DNA of 37,137 nt from CBDUBH01 sp965365345 (GTDB lineage Bacteria > Bacteroidota > Ignavibacteria > Ignavibacteriales > SURF-24): positions 1-37,137 of the forward strand of contig CBDUBH010000027.1 of the NCBI GenBank assembly GCA_965365345.1, in the 5' to 3' direction. The translations under genes and the position numbers were made by a program. Numbering within the stretch: position 1 is the stretch's first letter; each line of letters starts with the position of its first letter. Shown piece after piece: positions 16,567 to 24,772 of this stretch. The notes below the pieces were generated by a model. That model made no database searches. It was not told the DNA's origin and was given only the letters and a program-made list of their open reading frames with translations.

Positions 16567-17586
16567 TTATTTTTCTGATCGTAATTCTTTTATGATTTTT
16601 ATTTCTTCAGCACGTTTCATATATCCACATGAATGATTTTTGTAATTATTCAGAAACCAATCAATAGTAATTTTCATATATTCATTAAACGGGGTTGATT
16701 TGTATTCAAGATGATCTTTAATTTTTTCCAAACTGAAAATTGCATCTCTTCTTGGGTTAAATGTAAAAACATCTCCTTCACTTGAATAACTAATTTCATG
16801 TTCATCAAATTTTTTCTGATCAATGTGATAGATTTCTACTTGTTTGTTCAGAAGATTCATCAAAGTTTCTAAATATTGATTTAATGTAAAAACTTCTTCT
16901 CCGGCTACATTATATGCTTCTCCAATAGATCTTTCTATTTCAATTATTTTGCAAAAAGCCTCTGCAACATCCTCAATGTAAACTTGTTGAAATTTAAAAT
17001 TTCCTTCTCCGGGAACAAGCAAAGGATTTCCATCAATTATTCTTTCGATCCAAAAATAATCTCTTTTTGCAGGATCATTCGGACCGCTAACATACGTCGG
17101 TCTTAACATACTTACCGGAAAATTTTTATCATCGTGATTTTTCCAAAGAACATTTTCACACTTGATCTTATTGATTCCGTAATCCCAACCAAAAGGACTT
17201 CTTTTAAATTCTTTCATCAAGGGCAAATTAATTTGATCTTCAGTCACAGGTAATTTTACATTTTCAGCGAGCATGTATACTGAAATTGTACTGCAATGGA
17301 TAAACCTTCCGATTTTATTTTTGAATCCATTGATTGCAGTTAAAGAATCATTTTCAGAATAAGCGATCATATCATAAACAACATCAAACTTGGTTTTGGC
17401 TGTTAATTCATCCAACAGTATTGTATTATTTCTATCGCCGAAAACAAAATTTAATTTTTCATTTTCAATTAAATTGCTTTTGGTTTTTCCACGATTAAGC
17501 AATATTAACGAATGACCTTTTTCTAAAAGTTTTTCAATTAATCTGCTGCTGATAAATCCGGTTCCGCCTATTATCAATATTTTCAT
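16567..17586 (-). CDS. NAD-dependent epimerase/dehydratase (extended SDR)
   Basis: Cytoplasmic oxidoreductase of 339 residues. The Rossmann motif GGTGFIS is at 7-13, the active-site Ser/Thr is in FIHCSTISVY (95-104), and the catalytic Y136-x3-K140 is in GWDYGINK. LRPTYVSGP and QQVYIEDVAEAF are typical of extended SDRs that act on sugars or nucleotide sugars. Substrate unknown: epimerisation or C-4/C-3 oxidation of a released sugar is possible. It begins 4 bp before the stop of the preceding secreted amylase-family gene region ends, and is followed by cupin genes. Confidence 0.9.
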   Translation of the reverse strand: MKILIIGGTGFISSRLIEKLLEKGHSLILLNRGKTKSNLIENEKLNFVFGDRNNTILLDELTAKTKFDVVYDMIAYSENDSLTAINGFKNKIGRFIHCSTISVYMLAENVKLPVTEDQINLPLMKEFKRSPFGWDYGINKIKCENVLWKNHDDKNFPVSMLRPTYVSGPNDPAKRDYFWIERIIDGNPLLVPGEGNFKFQQVYIEDVAEAFCKIIEIERSIGEAYNVAGEEVFTLNQYLETLMNLLNKQVEIYHIDQKKFDEHEISYSSEGDVFTFNPRRDAIFSLEKIKDHLEYKSTPFNEYMKITIDWFLNNYKNHSCGYMKRAEEIKIIKELRSEK

Positions 17587-17590
17587 AAAA

Positions 17591-19936
17591 TTATTTCAAC
17601 AGCATCATTTTTTTTGATTGAACAAAATTATCTGCCTTAATCTGATAAATGTAAATCCCGCTTGTAAGATTTGAAGCATTAAAATTTACTTTATATTGTC
17701 CGGCAGATTGAATTTCATTAACTAATGTTTGGACTTCTCTTCCCAAAATATCAAATATTTTCAGTTCAACTTTTGATTGCGCTGAAAGCTGATAAGTAAT
17801 TGCTGTACTTGGATTAAATGGATTTGGATAATTTTGATTTAACTCAAATTTATCGGGAATAACATTTTCTACAATTTCATTTTGAATATTTACAATTACA
17901 GGTGCATCTTCAAGTGTATAAACTCTCGAACTGAATCTTTCCATCGAAATTGAAATTTGAGATAGTTCATTTGCTGTTCCGGAAATGACTTCACCGCTTA
18001 GAAGATCTGTTAAATAATAAATTTTAGATGAATCCAAATTTATTTCTTCTACCGGAATCTTCACATCAACATTTGAAGATGATGTTCCCATATTCATTAT
18101 TGTAAATAAGTTTTGATCATCATTCCACCTTCTAAATCCGAAAACGAAATTTGATGGAGTTACGGAAATTTCTTTATAATTATCACTTATCAATGCAGAA
18201 TATTTTTTTCTTATACTAATAAGATTTTGATAGTATGTAAAAAGTTTATTCGGATCATAATAATCGTTTGGATAGCCTGATAAAAATATTGAGTTTAAGT
18301 TATAAGGATGTCCGTTCTTTCCAATTTCCTGTCCGTTATATAAAAGCGGAATTCCGTTAAGAGTAAATAAAAGTGCGCCAACCATTTTTGTTCTTTCAAC
18401 ACCGAGATGTGTTATAAAATAATAATGATCATTATTATCCGTAAAACGTAAAATCTTTGCATTGCTCGCAAATCCTTTTCCTCCATTAGTTAATGCACTT
18501 CTAAGTAAATTGGATTTCTGATTTTCATTTGGTGAATTAAAAATAGTCTGATTGCCGTTCGGGTTATAATTTGTTTGCCATGACCAATGAGAAACCCAGG
18601 ATTCTTCGGGAGTCCAATCATACGCTACATCAAATCTTTCATCAAACACCTGATCTTGTGAAGCTTTATCCTCAGCCAGTAATAATAATTCGGGCTTAAT
18701 TCTTTTTAGAGCAAGACGCAGATCTTTTGTGAATTGTGGATTTCGTGCAGTAACTCCCCAAATTGCATCAAATCGGTATCCATCAATATCAAATTTTTCC
18801 ACCCAATATTTTGCTGCTTCCGTGATCCACTTTTGCACTTCCGGATTATCATAATTTAAATTCGGAAGATCATCCCAAAAATAATTTATAAAACCCTGGT
18901 AAAATTTGTAATGCTGTGAATAAGGCGCATTATCTTTTTCTCTTTGATAATAATTCCAATAATGTGAATCGGTTTTGTACTGGGCTGAATTTTTTGCGTA
19001 TGGATGTTGAATTGAAGAATGGTTAGCAACAAAATCAAACATAACTCTTAATCCATTTGACTTTGCAGTTTCAACTAAAGTCCTTAATTCTTGCTCTGTT
19101 CCAAGATCACTTCTAACATTAAAATAGTCAATGATATCGTATCCTTGTCCTTTATAATAAGTGGAATATACAGGTTGAATCCAAATCGTATTTACTCCAA
19201 GTCTAACTATTTCGGGAATCTTAGCAGTAATTTTTGCAAAATCACTATTGCTTCCACCGACAGCGTAAATGTATGGAGTTATTTCATAAATGATTGCAGA
19301 ATCAATCCAGGCAGCATGATCAGTTTTAATATTGAACGCTTTTAATGAATCTTTTTTAAATGTTAGAAAAGTCCTGGCTTTTGCAGTATCATTGGAATTA
19401 GAAACAGCCAGCAAATCAAAATAATATTCACCTTCCGGAAAATTATTATCAAAAGGAATTGATGCAATCTGTTCATTCTGATTAGTAACTGAAACTACTG
19501 CAGGATTATTTTCATCTGCTTTCCAAAAAAAGCTTAGTTGTTCATTTTTTGGATTTTCAATAATTTCAGATTTTAAAGTTGCTGTTAAAGAATTTATTTC
19601 TGCGTAAGCATAAATTTCAGGACGGATTTTATAAGCAAGATCAAGTTGTAAAGTATCTGATAAGATTGATGAAACTTCAATTACAATTTTATTTAGTCCT
19701 TCCTTAATTTCAACCGGAATTGAAAAGGAACTATCAGAATTTTGAATATCAAAATTGATATCCAAGTCATTTATTTTGATTATTCCGCTATTTGAAAAAA
19801 ATCCTTTTAATTTTCCATTAATTACTTGGGATGTTGACCAAACTTCAGCGTCTTTTTTATTTAAAACAATTTCTTGCGAAATAGCATAAGTAACCAATAA
19901 AATCAACATCAGAAATATTTTCATTAAACTTTTCAT
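17591..19936 (-). CDS. Secreted GH13 alpha-amylase-family protein with T9SS sorting domain
   Basis: Surface or secreted glycoside hydrolase of 781 residues. It has a signal peptide (1-20), a beta-rich N-terminal part (about 20-200), a GH13 barrel (about 205-600) and a C-terminal domain. GH13 motifs: DFVANH (301-306), GYRFD with nucleophile D390, LLLAED with acid/base E422, and FTDNND with D503. The usual His of motif IV (NHD) is Asn502 here, which may change the -1 subsite. The last 100 residues (from about 682) are a type IX secretion sorting domain with NYPNPFNPST, LGREVQTLVN and SGIYIYQIKA. This would export it through T9SS to the surface, and no other protein here has such a domain. AAGGAT precedes the ATG. 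Starch-like alpha-glucan is the default substrate, but the context is mainly beta-glycan. Confidence 0.95.
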   Translation of the reverse strand: MKSLMKIFLMLILLVTYAISQEIVLNKKDAEVWSTSQVINGKLKGFFSNSGIIKINDLDINFDIQNSDSSFSIPVEIKEGLNKIVIEVSSILSDTLQLDLAYKIRPEIYAYAEINSLTATLKSEIIENPKNEQLSFFWKADENNPAVVSVTNQNEQIASIPFDNNFPEGEYYFDLLAVSNSNDTAKARTFLTFKKDSLKAFNIKTDHAAWIDSAIIYEITPYIYAVGGSNSDFAKITAKIPEIVRLGVNTIWIQPVYSTYYKGQGYDIIDYFNVRSDLGTEQELRTLVETAKSNGLRVMFDFVANHSSIQHPYAKNSAQYKTDSHYWNYYQREKDNAPYSQHYKFYQGFINYFWDDLPNLNYDNPEVQKWITEAAKYWVEKFDIDGYRFDAIWGVTARNPQFTKDLRLALKRIKPELLLLAEDKASQDQVFDERFDVAYDWTPEESWVSHWSWQTNYNPNGNQTIFNSPNENQKSNLLRSALTNGGKGFASNAKILRFTDNNDHYYFITHLGVERTKMVGALLFTLNGIPLLYNGQEIGKNGHPYNLNSIFLSGYPNDYYDPNKLFTYYQNLISIRKKYSALISDNYKEISVTPSNFVFGFRRWNDDQNLFTIMNMGTSSSNVDVKIPVEEINLDSSKIYYLTDLLSGEVISGTANELSQISISMERFSSRVYTLEDAPVIVNIQNEIVENVIPDKFELNQNYPNPFNPSTAITYQLSAQSKVELKIFDILGREVQTLVNEIQSAGQYKVNFNASNLTSGIYIYQIKADNFVQSKKMMLLK

Positions 19937-19948
19937 TATGATCCTTTA

Positions 19949-21601
19949 TTATGAACTTTGTCCGGGTAATCTGTTCCAACTATTAAGTAAATCTTTCAAT
20001 CTGTTAAATGACATTTTAGGTGAAGTATCTTCTCTAACAATTCCACCATTGACAATGAACGGACGGAAATCTGAAAAATCATACCAATTAATAGCTTTGA
20101 TCAAAGGACGGCTGTAATAAATTTTATAACCTTCTTCGAGCCAATCTGCTTGAAGATCCACATCCCATTGTGTTCTCCAATCATATGGTCCTTCCGGTAT
20201 TTTTCTTTGTCCATTAAAAACTGTTTCGCTAGTCGGTCCCGATGTTGCTCCAATTTCTGTTATGTAAATTGGCTTTCCAAATTTCTCAAATCTTTCTACC
20301 ATTCTAACTATATCGGAAAGATCACGGTAAGGGAAATAAATTTGAATACCTATAACATCAACATCAACACCGGCATTTAATATATCTTCAACATATTTTC
20401 TTGCAGAGCGCAAAGGACGGTTTGCTTCCATTCCTGCCATTCTTCCGCGTGCTGCATATTCAGCCCAAAGGCAGCAATTGTTTGAGATTCTTTTTACTTT
20501 TGGATTTACTTCTTTAGTAAGATCAAAAGCATATTTTGTAATTTCCGTAATCTGTTCAGGAGTATGATTAAATATATTTGCCCAGTCATGATATTCATTC
20601 ATTACTTCCCACTCAAGAACTTTATCTCCATAGTGATTTAGCAAATTATGAACATGTTTTTCCATATAACTTTTCAATTGAGAAAAGTTTTTTTGTTTAA
20701 GCCAATCAGGAGTTACAACAGGATGAAACCAAAAGAGCGGACGACCTTCAATTTCAATATTATGCTGCATTAAAAATTTAACAATATCATCTTTTACACC
20801 CCAATTATAATTTCCTTCTGTTGGCTCAAATAAATGATACCATGAATCCCAGATGTAATGAGTTATAGTTGCTGTATTAAAAACTTCAGGAAATCTTTTT
20901 GTAAAGCCTTCTGATTGAGCCCAAATTAATTGTCTGCTTTCACAACCGAAGTGAACTTTATCTTTTCTGTTTTGCCTGGTGATCTCACTTCTTGCATGTT
21001 CAAGTTCAATTTTTTCCCCAACAATTAAAGCATATTTTAAAGCCCTATCGGAATAATCAGCACATCGCTCTCCGTCACTTAATCGTTTTGTAGCATCTTC
21101 AAATAATTCTTCTGAAAGATTTACAAGATGATTTATTTCGCGTGAAAACTGAGTGCCCGATTTTGAATACTTTTCTTTTACATTTCTGTTCCTAATCACA
21201 CGGCTTTTGGCAAATTCATAATTTAAATTCAGATTTGATTGAGATTGAATTTCCCTGATAGAAAAGTGTTCGCCGCCATTATCAGCTGTTAGATTTATAT
21301 TTCCGAATCCTTCAATAAACCAGCGTGAATTAATTCCGAATCTTTTATTGCCAAGATTTTCGGGAATTTTTATTCCTTCCTGTGTAATTTGAATCTCTGA
21401 TTTGAAAGGATCTTCATTTTCATCCGTAAGATATGCAAAATCCATTTTTCCCATCCACGGATGTGGATAAGGTTTCAAGATACCATTGTTTTTATTGGTT
21501 GTAATCACATTTCCAAACATTGACATCATTGGTGAAGCAACTATTGCAGCTGCACTTAATGCTGATGTTTTTAAAAATTTTCTTCTGTCAAGATTATTCA
21601 T
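19949..21601 (-). CDS. GH10-like glycoside hydrolase, paralogue 1, twin-arginine-type leader
   Basis: Predicted retaining glycosidase of 550 residues. The leader DRRKFLKTSALSAAAIV (5-21) has a twin-arginine motif and a hydrophobic stretch, so export to the periplasm is likely. Residues about 40-215 form an extra module shared with the next three genes: a beta-rich part, then a helical part with NLNYEFAKSRVIRNR. The GH10-like barrel (about 220-545) has acid/base E336 in WEVMNEYHDWAN and nucleophile E449 in ITEIGATSG. GRPLFWFHPVVTPDWL supplies H293. The tight NNCC motif is at 374-377. ATG at 21601 is chosen because GAGG lies 5 bases upstream; a TTG one codon earlier is less likely. It is 12 bp from both neighbours. 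Xylan or another beta-glycan is plausible, not proven. Confidence 0.88.
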   Translation of the reverse strand: MNNLDRRKFLKTSALSAAAIVASPMMSMFGNVITTNKNNGILKPYPHPWMGKMDFAYLTDENEDPFKSEIQITQEGIKIPENLGNKRFGINSRWFIEGFGNINLTADNGGEHFSIREIQSQSNLNLNYEFAKSRVIRNRNVKEKYSKSGTQFSREINHLVNLSEELFEDATKRLSDGERCADYSDRALKYALIVGEKIELEHARSEITRQNRKDKVHFGCESRQLIWAQSEGFTKRFPEVFNTATITHYIWDSWYHLFEPTEGNYNWGVKDDIVKFLMQHNIEIEGRPLFWFHPVVTPDWLKQKNFSQLKSYMEKHVHNLLNHYGDKVLEWEVMNEYHDWANIFNHTPEQITEITKYAFDLTKEVNPKVKRISNNCCLWAEYAARGRMAGMEANRPLRSARKYVEDILNAGVDVDVIGIQIYFPYRDLSDIVRMVERFEKFGKPIYITEIGATSGPTSETVFNGQRKIPEGPYDWRTQWDVDLQADWLEEGYKIYYSRPLIKAINWYDFSDFRPFIVNGGIVREDTSPKMSFNRLKDLLNSWNRLPGQSS

Positions 21602-21616
21602 CAAAACCTCGAAGTA

Positions 21617-23161
21617 TTAAAGTGAATTCCATTTTTCTTTTAAATTAATTAAACGATCAAACGCAGCTTTTTTTTCACCTTTTGGTGATCTTAATATCCC
21701 ACCTTTTTTCAAAAAACTGAACGGATCAACAAAATCATACCAGTTTGCTGCTTCGATAAACTTTTTGCTGTATCCGTATGTGAAAATACTTTCCAACCAA
21801 TCTGCCTGTAGTTCTTCATCCCAATGTCGTCGCCATTCATAAGGCATTGAGCTGAAATCTTTTTCTTCTTCAGTAAATTCTTGTGTGATTCCGGAAGATG
21901 TTGCTCCGATTTCCGCAAGCTGTACACGCTTTCCCATACCTTCATATCTTTCGATTGACTGAATCGCTTCTGTTAGTGTGCGGTGAACAAAATAAACTTG
22001 CACACCAATAATATCGAAATCAACTTCCGCTTCAATTATTTGCTTTGTAAATTGATGCGGAGTGCGTTGAGGAAATTTTGCGGGTATATCGTGCCACATT
22101 CCTTTTTGTACATAATCAGCAAAAGGGCAGCAATTATTTATCAATAATTTTATTTTCGGATTTGTATCGCGTGCAACGTCGCATGCAAATTTTGTCAATT
22201 CAATTGTCTGGGCATGATTTAACTGAACTTCATTAGCCCAATCATGCATTTCATTTACTACTTCCCAAACTTCAATTTCATCACCATAAAAACTTATCGT
22301 TTCGCGTATATGTTTTTCTAAATATTTTAATAATTCGGGATAACTTTTGCTTTTAAGCCAATCGGGAGTAACCCAGGTATGAGTCCAAAATAATGGTCTG
22401 CCTTCTACCGTGATATTATTTTTTCGTAATTCTTTGATTAATTTTGTGCGCTCTTTAAAGTTCTTATTTCCTTCTTCGGGTTCAAAATTTATAAAATCAC
22501 CTTTTAAATAATGTGTAACTGTTGCATAGTTAAATGCTTCAGTAAATCTATCGAGAAAAATTTGAGGAGAATCCATTTGAAAATAAGCGCGCGAATCACA
22601 TCCAAAATAAAAATCATCCCGTTTTCCGTTTCGTAAAATATCAAATCTCGCCTTTTCTATTTCCATCAATTCGCTTGCTAATGTTGAATAGATCAGCGAT
22701 CTCTGTGATAATTCCGCACACTGATAATTTGCATTTTCGGTTTTCCTTGCGTCACTGAAAAGATCTTCTGATAGATCCAAATAATGGATTAATTCTTTTG
22801 AGGGTTTCCAATTGTCTTTTTCAAATTTATTCTTTCTAATTCTATTTCTATGTATCCTTGTTTTTGCAAGTTCGTAGTTAAGATTTAACTCCCGTTTTTT
22901 TGCCTCATTTAAATTATAATATTCACCTTCATTATCTGCCGGAAGGAATAAAAAACCGTAACCTTCAACATTCCATCTAACACTAATGGAAAATTTATTT
23001 ACGCTATTTGTATTGGATATTAAAATTCCTTCGTTCGAAATTGAAATATCTGAACGAAAAGCATCTCCATTTTCATCAAGCGTCATTACAAAATCAAATA
23101 GGTGAGGTCCTTTTCCTTTTTGAACAAAATACGGTTTGAATATTATTTTTCCTTTAGCCAT
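21617..23161 (-). CDS. GH10-like glycoside hydrolase, paralogue 2, no leader
   Basis: 514-residue paralogue of its neighbours, without any signal peptide, so probably cytoplasmic. The shared N-terminal module starts almost at once (KIIFKPYFVQKGKGPHL, 5-21), with the helical part at about 93-180. The barrel carries acid/base E304 (VVNEMHDWAN), nucleophile E417 (LAEIGATSS) and H261 in FWTHTWVTPDWL. YFGCDSR (185-191) and NNCC (342-345) are conserved among the four. ATG at 23161 is preferred because GAAGG precedes it by 5 bases; a GTG four codons upstream would place that GAAGG inside the gene. Probably acts on oligosaccharides after import. The substrate-contact motifs differ enough from paralogue 1 to suggest a different product or linkage. 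Confidence 0.88.
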   Translation of the reverse strand: MAKGKIIFKPYFVQKGKGPHLFDFVMTLDENGDAFRSDISISNEGILISNTNSVNKFSISVRWNVEGYGFLFLPADNEGEYYNLNEAKKRELNLNYELAKTRIHRNRIRKNKFEKDNWKPSKELIHYLDLSEDLFSDARKTENANYQCAELSQRSLIYSTLASELMEIEKARFDILRNGKRDDFYFGCDSRAYFQMDSPQIFLDRFTEAFNYATVTHYLKGDFINFEPEEGNKNFKERTKLIKELRKNNITVEGRPLFWTHTWVTPDWLKSKSYPELLKYLEKHIRETISFYGDEIEVWEVVNEMHDWANEVQLNHAQTIELTKFACDVARDTNPKIKLLINNCCPFADYVQKGMWHDIPAKFPQRTPHQFTKQIIEAEVDFDIIGVQVYFVHRTLTEAIQSIERYEGMGKRVQLAEIGATSSGITQEFTEEEKDFSSMPYEWRRHWDEELQADWLESIFTYGYSKKFIEAANWYDFVDPFSFLKKGGILRSPKGEKKAAFDRLINLKEKWNSL

Positions 23162-23183
23162 TTCTGCCTTCACTTTTAATAAT

Positions 23184-24737
23184 TTATTTTAATCCCCAAC
23201 CTTGTTGAAGTTTTAATAATCTGTCATACACAGCCTTCTTTTCACCTTTTGGAGATTCCAAAAGTCCTCCGTTCTTAATCCATGAATACGGATCAACGAA
23301 ATCATACCAGTTTGCCGCTTCGATCCAAGGTTTGCTGTAAACGATTGTATAAAGTTCTTCAAGCCAATCAGCTTGTAATTCCTGATCCCACTGTCTTCGC
23401 CATATATACGGTTCATTAGTAATTTCAAGTGAATTGTTCTCAATTGATGCTTTACTAGGACCTGACGAAGCTCCTACTTCAGTTAACTGTACCGGTCTTC
23501 CGAATTGTTCGTATCTTTCAACATGTATAATTGTATCTGAAAGATCTCTGTAAGGGAAGTACATTTGCTGCCCTGATATTGTAAAATCAACATCATTTGC
23601 AACAAGATCTTTCATGAATTTTATTGGAGTCCGTTGAGGATATTTTGCATCAATTTCATTCCATTTTTTTAATTGAACATATTCTGCAAACGGACAGCAA
23701 TTATTTATTAATCTATGCACTTTCGGATTTGTATCTTTTGCAACTTCGCATGCAAGTTTTGTAACATTTGTAGTTTGTTCAGGAGTAAGTTGAAGTTCAT
23801 TTGCCCAATCGTGTGATTCATTTACAACTTCCCATGCATACATTCCGTCGCCGTAATGTCCAACAACTTTTTTGACATGTTTTTCTATGTAAATCAAAAG
23901 TTGATCATAGGTTTTATTTCGCATCCAGTCAGGAGTAACTGTTTTATAAGGCCAATATAAAGGTCTTCCTTCTACTGTAATGTTGTGTTTTTTCAGTTCA
24001 TTGAATACAACATCTCTTGTATTAAATTGAAGATCACCTTCTACCGGTTCAAAATCCCTGTAATTACCGCTTATTTGATAATAGGTAATTGTTGCATAAT
24101 TAAACTGCTTTACGAAAAGCTCCATAAAAAGATCCGGATCCATCTGATAAAACCCACGTGCATCGCATCCGATAAAAAAATCTTTTCTCTGTTTATTTAT
24201 TGATATATCAAATTTTGCCTTATCTAATTCAATTTTTTCGCTTGCGTGCATTGCGTAAAGCAAGCTTTTTTGCGAAAGCTCTGCGCATTTTTCATTTTGA
24301 TTTCTGAATCTTTCGGCATCATTAAAAAGTTCTTCCGAAAGATGAATAAATGACATAACTTCATAAGATGGTTTCCAGCCGTTTACTTTGTGCTTTTCAA
24401 TTCTTCTTCTGTTTCTGTAAACCCGGCTTTTTGCAAGTTCAAAATTTAGATTTAAAATTTCAGTTTTACCGGAAGGAGGAATTTGATAATATTCACCGCC
24501 ATTGTCTGCCGAAATAAAAATGTATCCAAAATCTTCAACATTCCATCTAACTTCAACAGAAAATTTTTCAGTTCCGTAAGTATTAGAAATTTTAACTCCA
24601 TCATTATCAGATGAAATGTTTGAAAAAAAAGCATCCCAGTTTTCATCACAAGCATAAGCCCAGTCCAGTAGATTTGGACCAACTCCACGCTGTACAAAAT
24701 ATGGTTTAAAGATCAAAGTACCTTTTTCAGTTGACAT
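23184..24737 (-). CDS. GH10-like glycoside hydrolase, paralogue 3, no leader
   Basis: 517-residue paralogue with no signal peptide. The shared module is at about 6-190 (LIFKPYFVQRGVGPNLLDW; LAKSRVYRNRRR). The catalytic pair is E307 (WEVVNESHDWAN) and E420 (LTEVGASSGPS). The barrel motif that gives His in the other three (FWxH) reads YWPYKTVTPDWM here, with Tyr264 in its place, so the -1 subsite probably differs. FIGCDAR (188-194) and NNCC (345-348) are kept. CCGGAG lies at good spacing before the ATG. It is 22 bp before paralogue 2. Cytoplasmic processing of imported oligosaccharides is the simplest reading. Confidence 0.88.
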   Translation of the reverse strand: MSTEKGTLIFKPYFVQRGVGPNLLDWAYACDENWDAFFSNISSDNDGVKISNTYGTEKFSVEVRWNVEDFGYIFISADNGGEYYQIPPSGKTEILNLNFELAKSRVYRNRRRIEKHKVNGWKPSYEVMSFIHLSEELFNDAERFRNQNEKCAELSQKSLLYAMHASEKIELDKAKFDISINKQRKDFFIGCDARGFYQMDPDLFMELFVKQFNYATITYYQISGNYRDFEPVEGDLQFNTRDVVFNELKKHNITVEGRPLYWPYKTVTPDWMRNKTYDQLLIYIEKHVKKVVGHYGDGMYAWEVVNESHDWANELQLTPEQTTNVTKLACEVAKDTNPKVHRLINNCCPFAEYVQLKKWNEIDAKYPQRTPIKFMKDLVANDVDFTISGQQMYFPYRDLSDTIIHVERYEQFGRPVQLTEVGASSGPSKASIENNSLEITNEPYIWRRQWDQELQADWLEELYTIVYSKPWIEAANWYDFVDPYSWIKNGGLLESPKGEKKAVYDRLLKLQQGWGLK

Positions 24738-24772
24738 AAGAACTCCGGAAATTCATAAATTAAATTTTAGAG

